A DNA stretch of 7,857 bases from Chloroflexota bacterium. GTDB taxonomy: Bacteria > Chloroflexota > Limnocylindria > Limnocylindrales > CSP1-4. A model generated the notes under the pieces. The model did no database searches. It had not been told where the DNA came from and was given only the letters and a program-made list of their open reading frames with translations. Made by a program: the position numbers and the translations under genes. Of this stretch, positions 1-6,297 are shown piece after piece. How positions within the stretch are numbered: position 1 is the first letter of the stretch; every line of letters starts with the position of its first letter. Location of the stretch: positions 1 through 7,857 of the forward strand of contig JAKAMV010000454.1 of NCBI GenBank assembly GCA_021812735.1. The letters are read 5' to 3'.

Positions 1-280
1 CCCCGAGTCCCGGCAAGTCCCACTGCTCCTCGGTGCTCTCCGGCGGAACGAACTGGTCGACCGTGTCGCGTGTCCAGCCGAGAATCATCTCCCGGGCGGT
101 GTCGGTCAGATCCTTTGCCTCGAGCAGGTGGTTGCGTTGCTCGTAGATCGCCCGGCGCTGATCATTCGCCACGTCGTCATACTCGAGAAGCTGCTTGCGG
201 ATGTCGAAGTTGCGCTGCTCGACCTTCAACTGCGCCTTCTCGATCTGGCGCGTCATGATGCCTGCCTCGATCGGTTCGCC
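1..280 (-). other. secA: SecA helical-scaffold segment, headless, fused in frame to the mutase
   Basis: About 92 residues belonging to SecA, the ATPase motor of the Sec protein-export pathway. They begin near [15 protein letters not shown] (bases 230-274), continue through [18 protein letters not shown] and [12 protein letters not shown] (about 140-223), and reach [15 protein letters not shown] at the left edge (about 5-50). This is the conserved helical scaffold/wing junction that lies roughly two thirds of the way along a normal SecA of 800-950 residues. No Walker A/B ATPase domain or preprotein cross-linking domain precedes it, because the mutase sits there instead. The [14 protein letters not shown] wording and the QRN that follows it match beta/gammaproteobacterial SecA as I recall it, unlike the Chloroflexota or actinobacterial style (typically YDDVMNxQR). 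By hand count bases 1-270 are about 63% GC against about 68% for 301-600. The identity is very clear; whether this join exists in a living genome is doubtful. Confidence 0.9.
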
Positions 281-1564
281 GTCGAGGGTTGCGGGCGGTT
301 GCCCCGAGAGTTCCTGCCAGAGCCGGTCTTTCACCTGCGGGTACGTCGCGCGGTCCAGGTGCACGTCGCTGCGCAGGTAGAACGATGGTCCAGCGAGCTC
401 GTGCAGGTGTTCCACCACCCGGGAGACCGGCCAGCGCCCCTGCTCCCGCTCGCGGAGGAAGAGGTCGAGCAGCAACAGGTCCGCGTAGATCCCGTCGCGT
501 TCCGGGAGGTGCATCCCGAAGCCGTAGCCGCCGGACTCCTCACCGCCCATCATCGCACCCGTCTCGATCATCTTCGGGCCCACGTACTTGAAGCCCACCG
601 AGGTCTCGTAGACGAGCACCCCGTAGCGCGCCCCGAGCCGCTCGACCATCGAGGTCTCGTTGACCGTGTACACGACCGGCTCACGGAGCCCGCGGTGCTC
701 GAGCAGGTAGTACATCAGCAGACCCATGACCTGGAGCTGGTGGATGAACGTGCCGCGCTCGTCGGCCGCACCCGCGCGGTCCGCGTCGCCGTCGAGCAGC
801 AGCCCCAGGTCGTAGCCGCCGGCCGCCAGGGTCCCGAGCGCCTCGTCGATGTTCGGCCGGATCGGCTCCGGATTCACACCGCCGAAGTACGGGTTGCGCT
901 CGGAGTGGATCTCGCGGACCCGGATCCGGCCCCCCGCGAGCAGCCGTGGGATCCAGCCGGCCCCCGAACCGTAGAGGGGCTCGACGAGCACGCTGACGTC
1001 GGCGGCCCGGAGCCGGTCGAGGTCGAGGGTCCGGGCGAGGTACGCCCGGTAGCCCTCGAAGGGGTCGATCCGTTCGACCAGCCCCGCCGCCTCACCGTCA
1101 GCGAACGGCCGCCGCGGCGGCTCCTGACCGGCTCGCTCGGCGATCGTCCGCTCCAGCACTGCGAGGATCTCGGGGCCCGCGGCCGAGCCCGACGGAGACT
1201 TGACCTTGAAGCCGTTGTCGGTCCAGGGATTGTGCGACGCCGTGATCATGATCGCGGTCGCGGTGCCCCGGGCCACGACCTCGAAGGAGGTCATCTGCGT
1301 GGGGATCGGCGATGCGGCGAACAGGACGGGGATGTCGAAGGCGAGCAGCACCTCCGCCGCCGCCTCGGCGAAGTACTCGCTCGCAAAGCGCCGGTCGTAC
1401 CCGACCATGACGCCCTTGGCAGCGGTCCCCTGCTGCACCACATAGCGCGCCACGCCCTCGGCGCAGCGCCGCACGTTGTCGAACGTGTACTCGTCCGCGA
1501 TGCGCGCCCGCCAGCCGTCGGTCCCGAAGACGATCGGCGGCCGCGCGATCTGTTGTCCGCTCAC
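1..1564 (-). CDS. Phosphomannomutase/phosphoglucomutase, C-terminus replaced in frame by a SecA segment (3' partial)
   Basis: Alpha-D-phosphohexomutase that interconverts hexose 6- and 1-phosphates; beside manC it probably makes mannose-1-phosphate for GDP-mannose. I start it at the GTG at 1564, whose GTGA overlaps the manC stop, with GGAG five bases upstream; the FGTDGWRA motif follows at residues 13-20. The phosphoserine loop TASHNP is at 108-113 (Ser110), the metal loop DGDADR at 258-263, and the sugar-recognition loop GGEESGG at 340-346, followed by [11 protein letters not shown]. All three core domains are therefore intact. The family's C-terminal domain should follow, with its R-x-SGTEP phosphate-binding loop, but at about residues 426-430 (bases 270-285) the frame passes without a stop into SecA sequence and leaves the window. 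As written the mutase lacks its phosphate-binding loop and would probably be impaired. The identity of the mutase part is secure; its sugar preference (mannose or glucose) is inferred from the neighbour. Confidence 0.85.
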   Translation of the reverse strand, partial: MSGQQIARPPIVFGTDGWRARIADEYTFDNVRRCAEGVARYVVQQGTAAKGVMVGYDRRFASEYFAEAAAEVLLAFDIPVLFAASPIPTQMTSFEVVARGTATAIMITASHNPWTDNGFKVKSPSGSAAGPEILAVLERTIAERAGQEPPRRPFADGEAAGLVERIDPFEGYRAYLARTLDLDRLRAADVSVLVEPLYGSGAGWIPRLLAGGRIRVREIHSERNPYFGGVNPEPIRPNIDEALGTLAAGGYDLGLLLDGDADRAGAADERGTFIHQLQVMGLLMYYLLEHRGLREPVVYTVNETSMVERLGARYGVLVYETSVGFKYVGPKMIETGAMMGGEESGGYGFGMHLPERDGIYADLLLLDLFLREREQGRWPVSRVVEHLHELAGPSFYLRSDVHLDRATYPQVKDRLWQELSGQPPATLDGEPIEAGIMTRQIEKAQLKVEQRNFDIRKQLLEYDDVANDQRRAIYEQRNHLLEAKDLTDTAREMILGWTRDTVDQFVPPESTEEQWDLPGLG

Positions 1565-2757
1565 AGGTGCTCCGTCTCCCCCGCCTCCCTGAGGCGCTCC
1601 ACGATGGTCCTGACGTCCTGCGCGCGATCGGCGGCGCAGACGAGGAGGGCGTCTGGTGTATCGATGACGATGGTATCCGAGAGACCGATCGTCGCGACGA
1701 GCCGGCCGCCGGCCGCCCGGACGAACGTGTCGCGCGACCCGATGTCGAGCGTGTCGGTCGCCGTCCGATCCGGGGCCCTGGTCTGCGCCGTCGCCTCGGC
1801 CGCGATGGCCTGCCCGCCGACAGCGGCAGCACCCGCGGTGGTCTGCGCCGCCACGGCGAACGCCTGCTGCAGGTCGCGCACCGCCCGCCAGTTCCCGACG
1901 TCGCTCCAGCCGGCGTCGAGCCGGCCCATCAGCACCTGCCCGGCCCCGGCCGCCGCCTCCATCACCGCATAGTCGATCGAGACCGCCCGCACCGCCGCGT
2001 AGCGCCGCGCGGCCTCGGGCCCGTCGAGCGCCCCTCCCGCATCGTGAGCCCCGCCTTCGAGCAGCGCCAGCCGCACGCCGTCGAGCACGTCGGGCGCAAA
2101 CCGTTCGAGCGCGCTCAGGATCGCGCGCCGCCGCCAGGCGAACATGCCCGCGTTCCACGCGACACCCGGCAGCGCAAGGAGCTCCGCGGCACGTGCCGCA
2201 GCGGGCTTCTCCACGAACGCATCGAGCACGTACGCGCTCGGGTCGCCCGCCTCGAGCCCCGTCTCCAACCGCGGGAGGAGGTACCCGTACCCGGTCTCGG
2301 GCCGATCCGGGCGCACGCCGAGCGTCACCAGCGGCGTCTCGACGCCGAGTGCCCCCTCGGCTAGCCCATGCTCGCCCGCCACGTGCAGCAAGGCCGTGCG
2401 GAACGCCGCGTCGTCGCTGATCCACGCATCGGCCGGGAGGACGACCATCACCTCGCCGAGCGGCCGATCGATCGCCAGCGCGGCGAGCGCGATCGCCGGC
2501 GCCGTGTTGCGGCCGACCGGCTCGCCGAGCACATGGTCGGCCGCGAGGTCGGGCGCCTGGGCCAGCACGTGTGGCACGTGGCGCCGTTCCACCACGACGT
2601 AGATCCCCTCCGTCCCCACGAGCGGCCGGACGCGCGCGACCGTGCGCTGAAAGAGCGTCTGCTGGCCGACGAGGGGCAGGAAGGGCTTCGGGCGATCCTG
2701 CCGGGACAACGGCCAGAGCCGTGTCCCGCCGCCGCCCGCCAGGATCACGACATACAC
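1561..2757 (-). CDS. manC: Mannose-1-phosphate guanylyltransferase (GDP-mannose pyrophosphorylase)
   Basis: Makes GDP-mannose from mannose-1-phosphate and GTP in the cytoplasm, feeding mannosyl or deoxyhexose glycan synthesis. The 398-residue protein has the nucleotidyltransferase signature [12 protein letters not shown] at residues 8-19 with Lys24, [15 protein letters not shown] at 79-93, the metal-binding LPAD at 107-110, ETGYGYL at 154-160, FVEKP at 181-185, WNAGMF at 201-206, and IDYAVME plus WSDVGNW at 261-290. It ends with a short beta-rich C-terminal part ([10 protein letters not shown] to DTPDALLVC) and has no phosphomannose-isomerase domain, so it is the monofunctional short form. 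Two oddities: the usual His after LPAD is replaced by Ala-Trp, and an Ala/Thr-rich stretch at about 298-335 is longer than I expect between the domains. The start is GTG with GGAGG five bases upstream. It follows metK after a 75-bp gap in which I see no promoter or terminator, and it overlaps the downstream mutase by four bases. Confidence 0.95.
   Translation of the reverse strand: MYVVILAGGGGTRLWPLSRQDRPKPFLPLVGQQTLFQRTVARVRPLVGTEGIYVVVERRHVPHVLAQAPDLAADHVLGEPVGRNTAPAIALAALAIDRPLGEVMVVLPADAWISDDAAFRTALLHVAGEHGLAEGALGVETPLVTLGVRPDRPETGYGYLLPRLETGLEAGDPSAYVLDAFVEKPAAARAAELLALPGVAWNAGMFAWRRRAILSALERFAPDVLDGVRLALLEGGAHDAGGALDGPEAARRYAAVRAVSIDYAVMEAAAGAGQVLMGRLDAGWSDVGNWRAVRDLQQAFAVAAQTTAGAAAVGGQAIAAEATAQTRAPDRTATDTLDIGSRDTFVRAAGGRLVATIGLSDTIVIDTPDALLVCAADRAQDVRTIVERLREAGETEHL
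1570..1573 (-). promoter_or_regulatory. Ribosome binding site for the mutase
   Basis: GGAG lies inside the last codons of manC, five bases before the GTG at 1564. It fixes that start, and with the GTGA stop/start overlap it points to translational coupling of manC and the mutase. Confidence 0.6.
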
Positions 2758-2762
2758 GTCGT

Positions 2763-2767
2763 CCTCC
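2763..2767 (-). promoter_or_regulatory. manC: Ribosome binding site for manC
   Basis: A perfect GGAGG sits five bases upstream of the GTG at 2757. It supports this GTG, which also puts the GGGGTRLWP loop at the normal distance from the N-terminus. Confidence 0.7.
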
Positions 2768-2832
2768 CTTCCAGCGTGCCTCCGCCCGTCCGTCTCGCCC
2801 GATTGCGCACCGACGTCGCCACCGGCCTTGGC

Positions 2833-4092
2833 TCAGGGCGCCTCCGGCGGGTCGGGCAACTCCGCGGACAGCTGGGCGGTCGGATCGGGCAGCCCCGCAT
2901 CCGCGGCCAGCGCCGCCGCCACGTCGGTGCGCTCCCACGACAGATCGAGGTCGGGCCGCCCGAAGTGCCCGTACGCCGCCGTCTGCCGGAAGATGGGCCG
3001 GCGCAGGTCCAGGCGCGCGATGATCGCCGCCGGCCGCAGGTCGAAGTGCGCACCGATCAGCTCCAGGATCCGTTCGTCAGGGATGCGGCCAGTGCCGAAC
3101 GTCTCGATCGAGACCGACACGGGCCGGGCAATGCCGATCGCGTAGCTGACCTCGATCTCGAAGCGATCCGCGATCCCCGCGGCGACCACGTTCTTCGCCA
3201 CCCAGCGCGCGGCGTAGGCGCCGGACCGGTCGACCTTGGACGGATCCTTGCCGCTGAACGCACCACCGCCGTGCCGGGCCATCCCGCCGTAGGTGTCCGC
3301 GATGATCTTGCGCCCGGTGAGCCCCGCGTCGCCCATCGGGCCGCCGATGACGAACCGGCCGGTCGGGTTGACGTGGACGATCGGGTCGCGTTGGCGCAGC
3401 GCCTTCGGAATCACCTCGCAGACGATGCACTCCATGACGTCATCACGGAGCCGCTCGGTGGCGACCTCCTCGTCGTGCTGCGCGGCGATCACCACGGTGC
3501 GCACCGCCTTCGGCACGCCGTGGTCGTACTCGACCGTGACCTGCGTCTTGCCGTCCGGACGCAGGTACGGCAGCGTGCCGTCCTTGCGGACGTCGGCCAG
3601 CCGCTTGGCGAGCCGGTTCGCGAGCGCGATGGGGAGCGGCATCAGCTCGGGCGTCTCTCGGCAGGCGAAGCCGAACATCATCCCCTGGTCACCGGCGCCC
3701 TGTTCGTGCACCTCGCTGCCCGTGCCGCGCGTCTCGAGCGCGTCGTCGACACCGCGCTTGATGTCGGGCGACTGCTCGTGCACCGAGACCATCGTGCCGC
3801 AGGTCCGGTAGTCGAACCCGTAGCGCGCGTCGGTGTAGCCGATCTCCCGGATCGTGTCACGCACCACCGTCTGGAACTCGACGTAGGTGCGGGTCGTGAT
3901 CTCGCCGAGGACGAAGACCACGCCGTTGGTGGTCGCGGTCTCGCAAGCCACACGCGCGTCCGGATCGTCGTGCAGGATGGCGTCCAGGATCGCGTCACTC
4001 ACCTGATCGCAGAGCTTGTCGGGGTGGCCCTCGGTCACCGATTCGGAGGTGAAGAGATACCCGGAATCTCGCAGGATGCTGAGCGCTGCCAT
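2833..4092 (-). CDS. metK: S-adenosylmethionine synthetase (methionine adenosyltransferase)
   Basis: Makes S-adenosylmethionine from ATP and methionine, releasing phosphate and pyrophosphate; cytoplasmic and normally a tetramer. The 419-residue protein has [13 protein letters not shown] at residues 14-26 (ATP and metal site), [10 protein letters not shown] at 132-141, the flexible-loop segment [12 protein letters not shown] at 178-189, [14 protein letters not shown] at 250-263, and the signature [17 protein letters not shown] at 274-290. All expected catalytic stretches are intact. It is a little longer than the usual 380-400 because of a C-terminal tail rich in Ala, Asp and Pro after the [13 protein letters not shown] segment (last 25 residues or so). 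The ATG at 4092 gives the usual short lead before the first motif; only a weak GGCAGG precedes it, so translation may depend on coupling to ahcY, which ends 12 bases upstream. No SAM riboswitch is visible. Confidence 0.97.
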   Translation of the reverse strand: MAALSILRDSGYLFTSESVTEGHPDKLCDQVSDAILDAILHDDPDARVACETATTNGVVFVLGEITTRTYVEFQTVVRDTIREIGYTDARYGFDYRTCGTMVSVHEQSPDIKRGVDDALETRGTGSEVHEQGAGDQGMMFGFACRETPELMPLPIALANRLAKRLADVRKDGTLPYLRPDGKTQVTVEYDHGVPKAVRTVVIAAQHDEEVATERLRDDVMECIVCEVIPKALRQRDPIVHVNPTGRFVIGGPMGDAGLTGRKIIADTYGGMARHGGGAFSGKDPSKVDRSGAYAARWVAKNVVAAGIADRFEIEVSYAIGIARPVSVSIETFGTGRIPDERILELIGAHFDLRPAAIIARLDLRRPIFRQTAAYGHFGRPDLDLSWERTDVAAALAADAGLPDPTAQLSAELPDPPEAP

Positions 4093-4104
4093 CGTCGTGC
4101 CTGC

Positions 4105-5379
4105 CTACGTGCCGCTCTTCCATGACGAGAGGTACGCCCGTTGTTCGGGCGTCAGCTCGTCGATCCGCACGCCGAGCGCGTCGAGCTTCAAGCGCGCCAC
4201 CTCACGGTCGATCGCGTCCGGCACGGGATAGACCTGCCGCCCCAGTTCGGCGTGATGGCCGACCACGTACTCGACGCTCAGCGCCTGGTTCGCGAAGCTC
4301 ATGTCCATGACCGCCGCGGGATGCCCCTCGGCCGCGCCCAGGTTCACCAGGCGCCCTTCGACGATCAAGCGCAGGCGGCGGTCGCCCAGGTCGTACTCGG
4401 CGACGTCATGGCGCACCTCGCGGACCCGTCCATCGGCGAGCCGGCGCAGCGCCGGCAGCTCGATCTCCGCGTCGAAATGGCCAGCGTTGGCGAGGATCGC
4501 ACCGTCGCGCATGACCCGGAAGTGCTCCTCGCGGATCACGTTGCGGTCGCCGGTGGCGGTGATGAAGATCTCGCCCCACGGCGCGGCCTCCGCCATCGGC
4601 AGCACGAGGAAGCCGTCCATCAGCGCCTCGATCGCGGGGATCGGATCGACCTCGGTGATAGCCACCAGCGCGCCCATGCCGCGGAAGCGCGAGGCGATGC
4701 CGCGGCCGACCCAGCCGTACCCGGCGACCACCACGCGGCGCCCGGCGAGCAGCACGTTGGTCGCGCGGAGGATGCCGTCGACGGTCGACTGACCGGTGCC
4801 GTAGCGGTTGTCGAAGAAGTGCTTGGTACGTGCCTCGTTCACGGCTACGACCGGATACCCGAGGGCGCCGTCCGCGGCCATCGCACGCAGCCGGATCACG
4901 CCCGTGGTGGTCTCCTCGGTCCCGGCGATCACCTCGGGAACCTGCCCGGGCCGCTCGGTGTGGAGCAGCGTCACGAGGTCGCAGCCGTCGTCCATCGTGA
5001 TGACCGGACGGGTATCGGCGACCGCGTTGAGGTGCGCGTAGTACCGGTCTCGGTCCTCGCCCCGGCGGGCGAAGGTCGGGATGCCGTACTCGACCACCAG
5101 GGCAGCCGCCACGTCGTCCTTGGTCGAGAGCGGGTTCGAGGCGGCGAGCGCGATCTGCGCCCCGCCGGCCGCCAGCGTACGCATCAGGTTTGCGGTCTCG
5201 GTGGTGACGTGGAGGCACGCTGCGATGCGGATCCCCTCCAGGGGCCGCTCGCGTTCGAAACGCTCGCGGATCAGGCGCAGGACGGGCATCTCGCGCTCGG
5301 CCCACTCGATCCGGCGACGTCCGTCCGCGGCCAGGGCCGTGTCGGCGACGTCGTGGGCCGGCAAATGTGTGACGGGCAT
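4105..5379 (-). CDS. ahcY: Adenosylhomocysteinase (S-adenosyl-L-homocysteine hydrolase)
   Basis: Reversibly splits S-adenosylhomocysteine into adenosine and homocysteine with tightly bound NAD, removing the inhibitory product of SAM-dependent methylation. The 424-residue protein shows [15 protein letters not shown] at residues 55-69, [11 protein letters not shown] at 130-140, EETTTG at 155-160, the substrate/NAD stretch [18 protein letters not shown] at 181-198 (Lys186, Asp190), a Rossmann loop GYGWVGRG at 220-227 and NAGHFD at 298-303. The Rossmann loop reads WVGR where most bacterial and eukaryotic enzymes have DVGK, and the protein ends in YLSSWKSGT rather than a Lys/Tyr-containing YRY tail. 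Both traits fit the shorter archaeal/Thermotoga-like subgroup. The insertion of the longer proteobacterial enzymes is absent. The start ATG has AGGAG 12 bases upstream and a closer weak GAGAG. Next to metK it forms a methyl-cycle pair. Confidence 0.96.
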   Translation of the reverse strand: MPVTHLPAHDVADTALAADGRRRIEWAEREMPVLRLIRERFERERPLEGIRIAACLHVTTETANLMRTLAAGGAQIALAASNPLSTKDDVAAALVVEYGIPTFARRGEDRDRYYAHLNAVADTRPVITMDDGCDLVTLLHTERPGQVPEVIAGTEETTTGVIRLRAMAADGALGYPVVAVNEARTKHFFDNRYGTGQSTVDGILRATNVLLAGRRVVVAGYGWVGRGIASRFRGMGALVAITEVDPIPAIEALMDGFLVLPMAEAAPWGEIFITATGDRNVIREEHFRVMRDGAILANAGHFDAEIELPALRRLADGRVREVRHDVAEYDLGDRRLRLIVEGRLVNLGAAEGHPAAVMDMSFANQALSVEYVVGHHAELGRQVYPVPDAIDREVARLKLDALGVRIDELTPEQRAYLSSWKSGT

Positions 5380-5430
5380 GTGTCTCTCGGGCTCCTTCGG
5401 GTTTGGACGCGGGTTCGGCTTCGAGCGTGC
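5380..5430 (-). other. Short gap between the GNAT gene and ahcY; no riboswitch seen
   Basis: These 51 bases separate the GNAT stop from the ahcY start. I looked for a SAH riboswitch core or a promoter and saw neither. The gap holds AGGAG at an unusually long distance from the ahcY ATG, and a weaker GAGAG four bases from it. The genes are therefore probably cotranscribed from further upstream. Confidence 0.4.
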
Positions 5431-6297
5431 TCAGGGCCCGTGGCGGGCGGGGAACAGGCGTCGTATCGGCGCCATCATGCCATCCAGCGACGAGCTGCGC
5501 CGGTGGACCAGGCGCTCCGCGAAACGGCAGTGCTCGCGGTAGCCCAGGGCGCGATAGGCCGCCACCGCCGGCGCGTTGTCGGCCCGCACGTTCAGCACGA
5601 CATCGTCGCACGTGCGCAGCAGCTCCTGGGTGACGGCGCTGGTCGTGATCTTGGCGAAGCCGCGGCCGCGAAAGTCGCGATGCGTCAGCACGTTGCCGAC
5701 CACCGCGAGCCGCGCCTCGCGGCTGATGACGTGGGTGCCCGCCGCGGCGACGAGACGGCCGCGAACCCGCACGCCGTAGTAGACGCCTTCCACGATCGCC
5801 GCTGCGGGGAGCCAGGCGGTGAAGCCCAGGTCGTAGAGCCGGTTGAGATCGCCGATCTCGCCCGGCACGAGCCGCATGGCGAGCCCCGGGTACGGCCGGA
5901 ACGTGGCGCGGTCCACCGCCATCCGGATCATCTCGGGGCCGGGATCGACGCGGTAGACGCGCTCGACCGCGGGCACGACCTCATGGCGCATCGCCATGTA
6001 CGCGACGCGCGGCCGGACCAGGCCGCGCAGCACCGCCTCGACGCCATCGGGGTCCCCCATGGCGAAGACGGGCTGCGGAGCCACGCCGGCGTACTCGAGC
6101 ACCACCGCGCGCGCCGTCTGCCCGTCGTAGGCCACGCCCCAGCGGGTCCGCGAGAACTCCTGGTCGTCGAGATCGCACAGGGCGTACGCGGCAAAGAGGC
6201 GGTCGCGCTCGAGGAAGGACCGCAGGAGGGCGCGATCGGTCGTGAACCGAACCGCCAGGCCGGGGTCGCGTGCACGGGCCCGGGCGAGGGTCACCAC
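5431..6297 (-). CDS. GNAT-family N-acetyltransferase
   Basis: Predicted acyl-CoA-dependent acetyltransferase of unknown substrate. The 288-residue protein seems to have two halves. The N-terminal half (about residues 15-130) has no motif I can name. The C-terminal GNAT fold holds the acetyl-CoA pyrophosphate-binding motif A, VVGNVLTHRDFRGRGFAKIT (about 199-218), with the R-x-x-G-x-G/A core at 210-215, and then NVRADNAPAVAAYRALGY, the usual motif B helix (Asn-x-x-A-x-x-x-Y-x-x-x-G-Y). No signal peptide or membrane segment is seen. The start is one of two adjacent GTG codons at 6297 and 6294. They overlap the end of the MtnA-like gene by seven or four bases and have no Shine-Dalgarno, so translation probably depends on the upstream gene. 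That pairing suggests related jobs, but nothing in the sequence says what is acetylated. Confidence 0.88.
   Translation of the reverse strand: MVTLARARARDPGLAVRFTTDRALLRSFLERDRLFAAYALCDLDDQEFSRTRWGVAYDGQTARAVVLEYAGVAPQPVFAMGDPDGVEAVLRGLVRPRVAYMAMRHEVVPAVERVYRVDPGPEMIRMAVDRATFRPYPGLAMRLVPGEIGDLNRLYDLGFTAWLPAAAIVEGVYYGVRVRGRLVAAAGTHVISREARLAVVGNVLTHRDFRGRGFAKITTSAVTQELLRTCDDVVLNVRADNAPAVAAYRALGYREHCRFAERLVHRRSSSLDGMMAPIRRLFPARHGP

Noticed and set aside
1..1564. Moonlighting SecA-mutase fusion enzyme as a new system
   Set aside because: The SecA part has no ATPase and the mutase lacks its phosphate-binding loop, and the taxonomic style shifts at the join. An assembly chimera explains this more simply, so I list it only as an anomaly to check.
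2758..2832. Promoter or terminator between metK and manC
   Set aside because: No convincing -35/-10 pair and no hairpin followed by T residues on the transcribed strand; only the manC ribosome binding site is clear.
5380..5430. SAH or SAM riboswitch ahead of ahcY or metK
   Set aside because: The gaps are 51 and 12 bases, too short for known classes, and no conserved core was seen.
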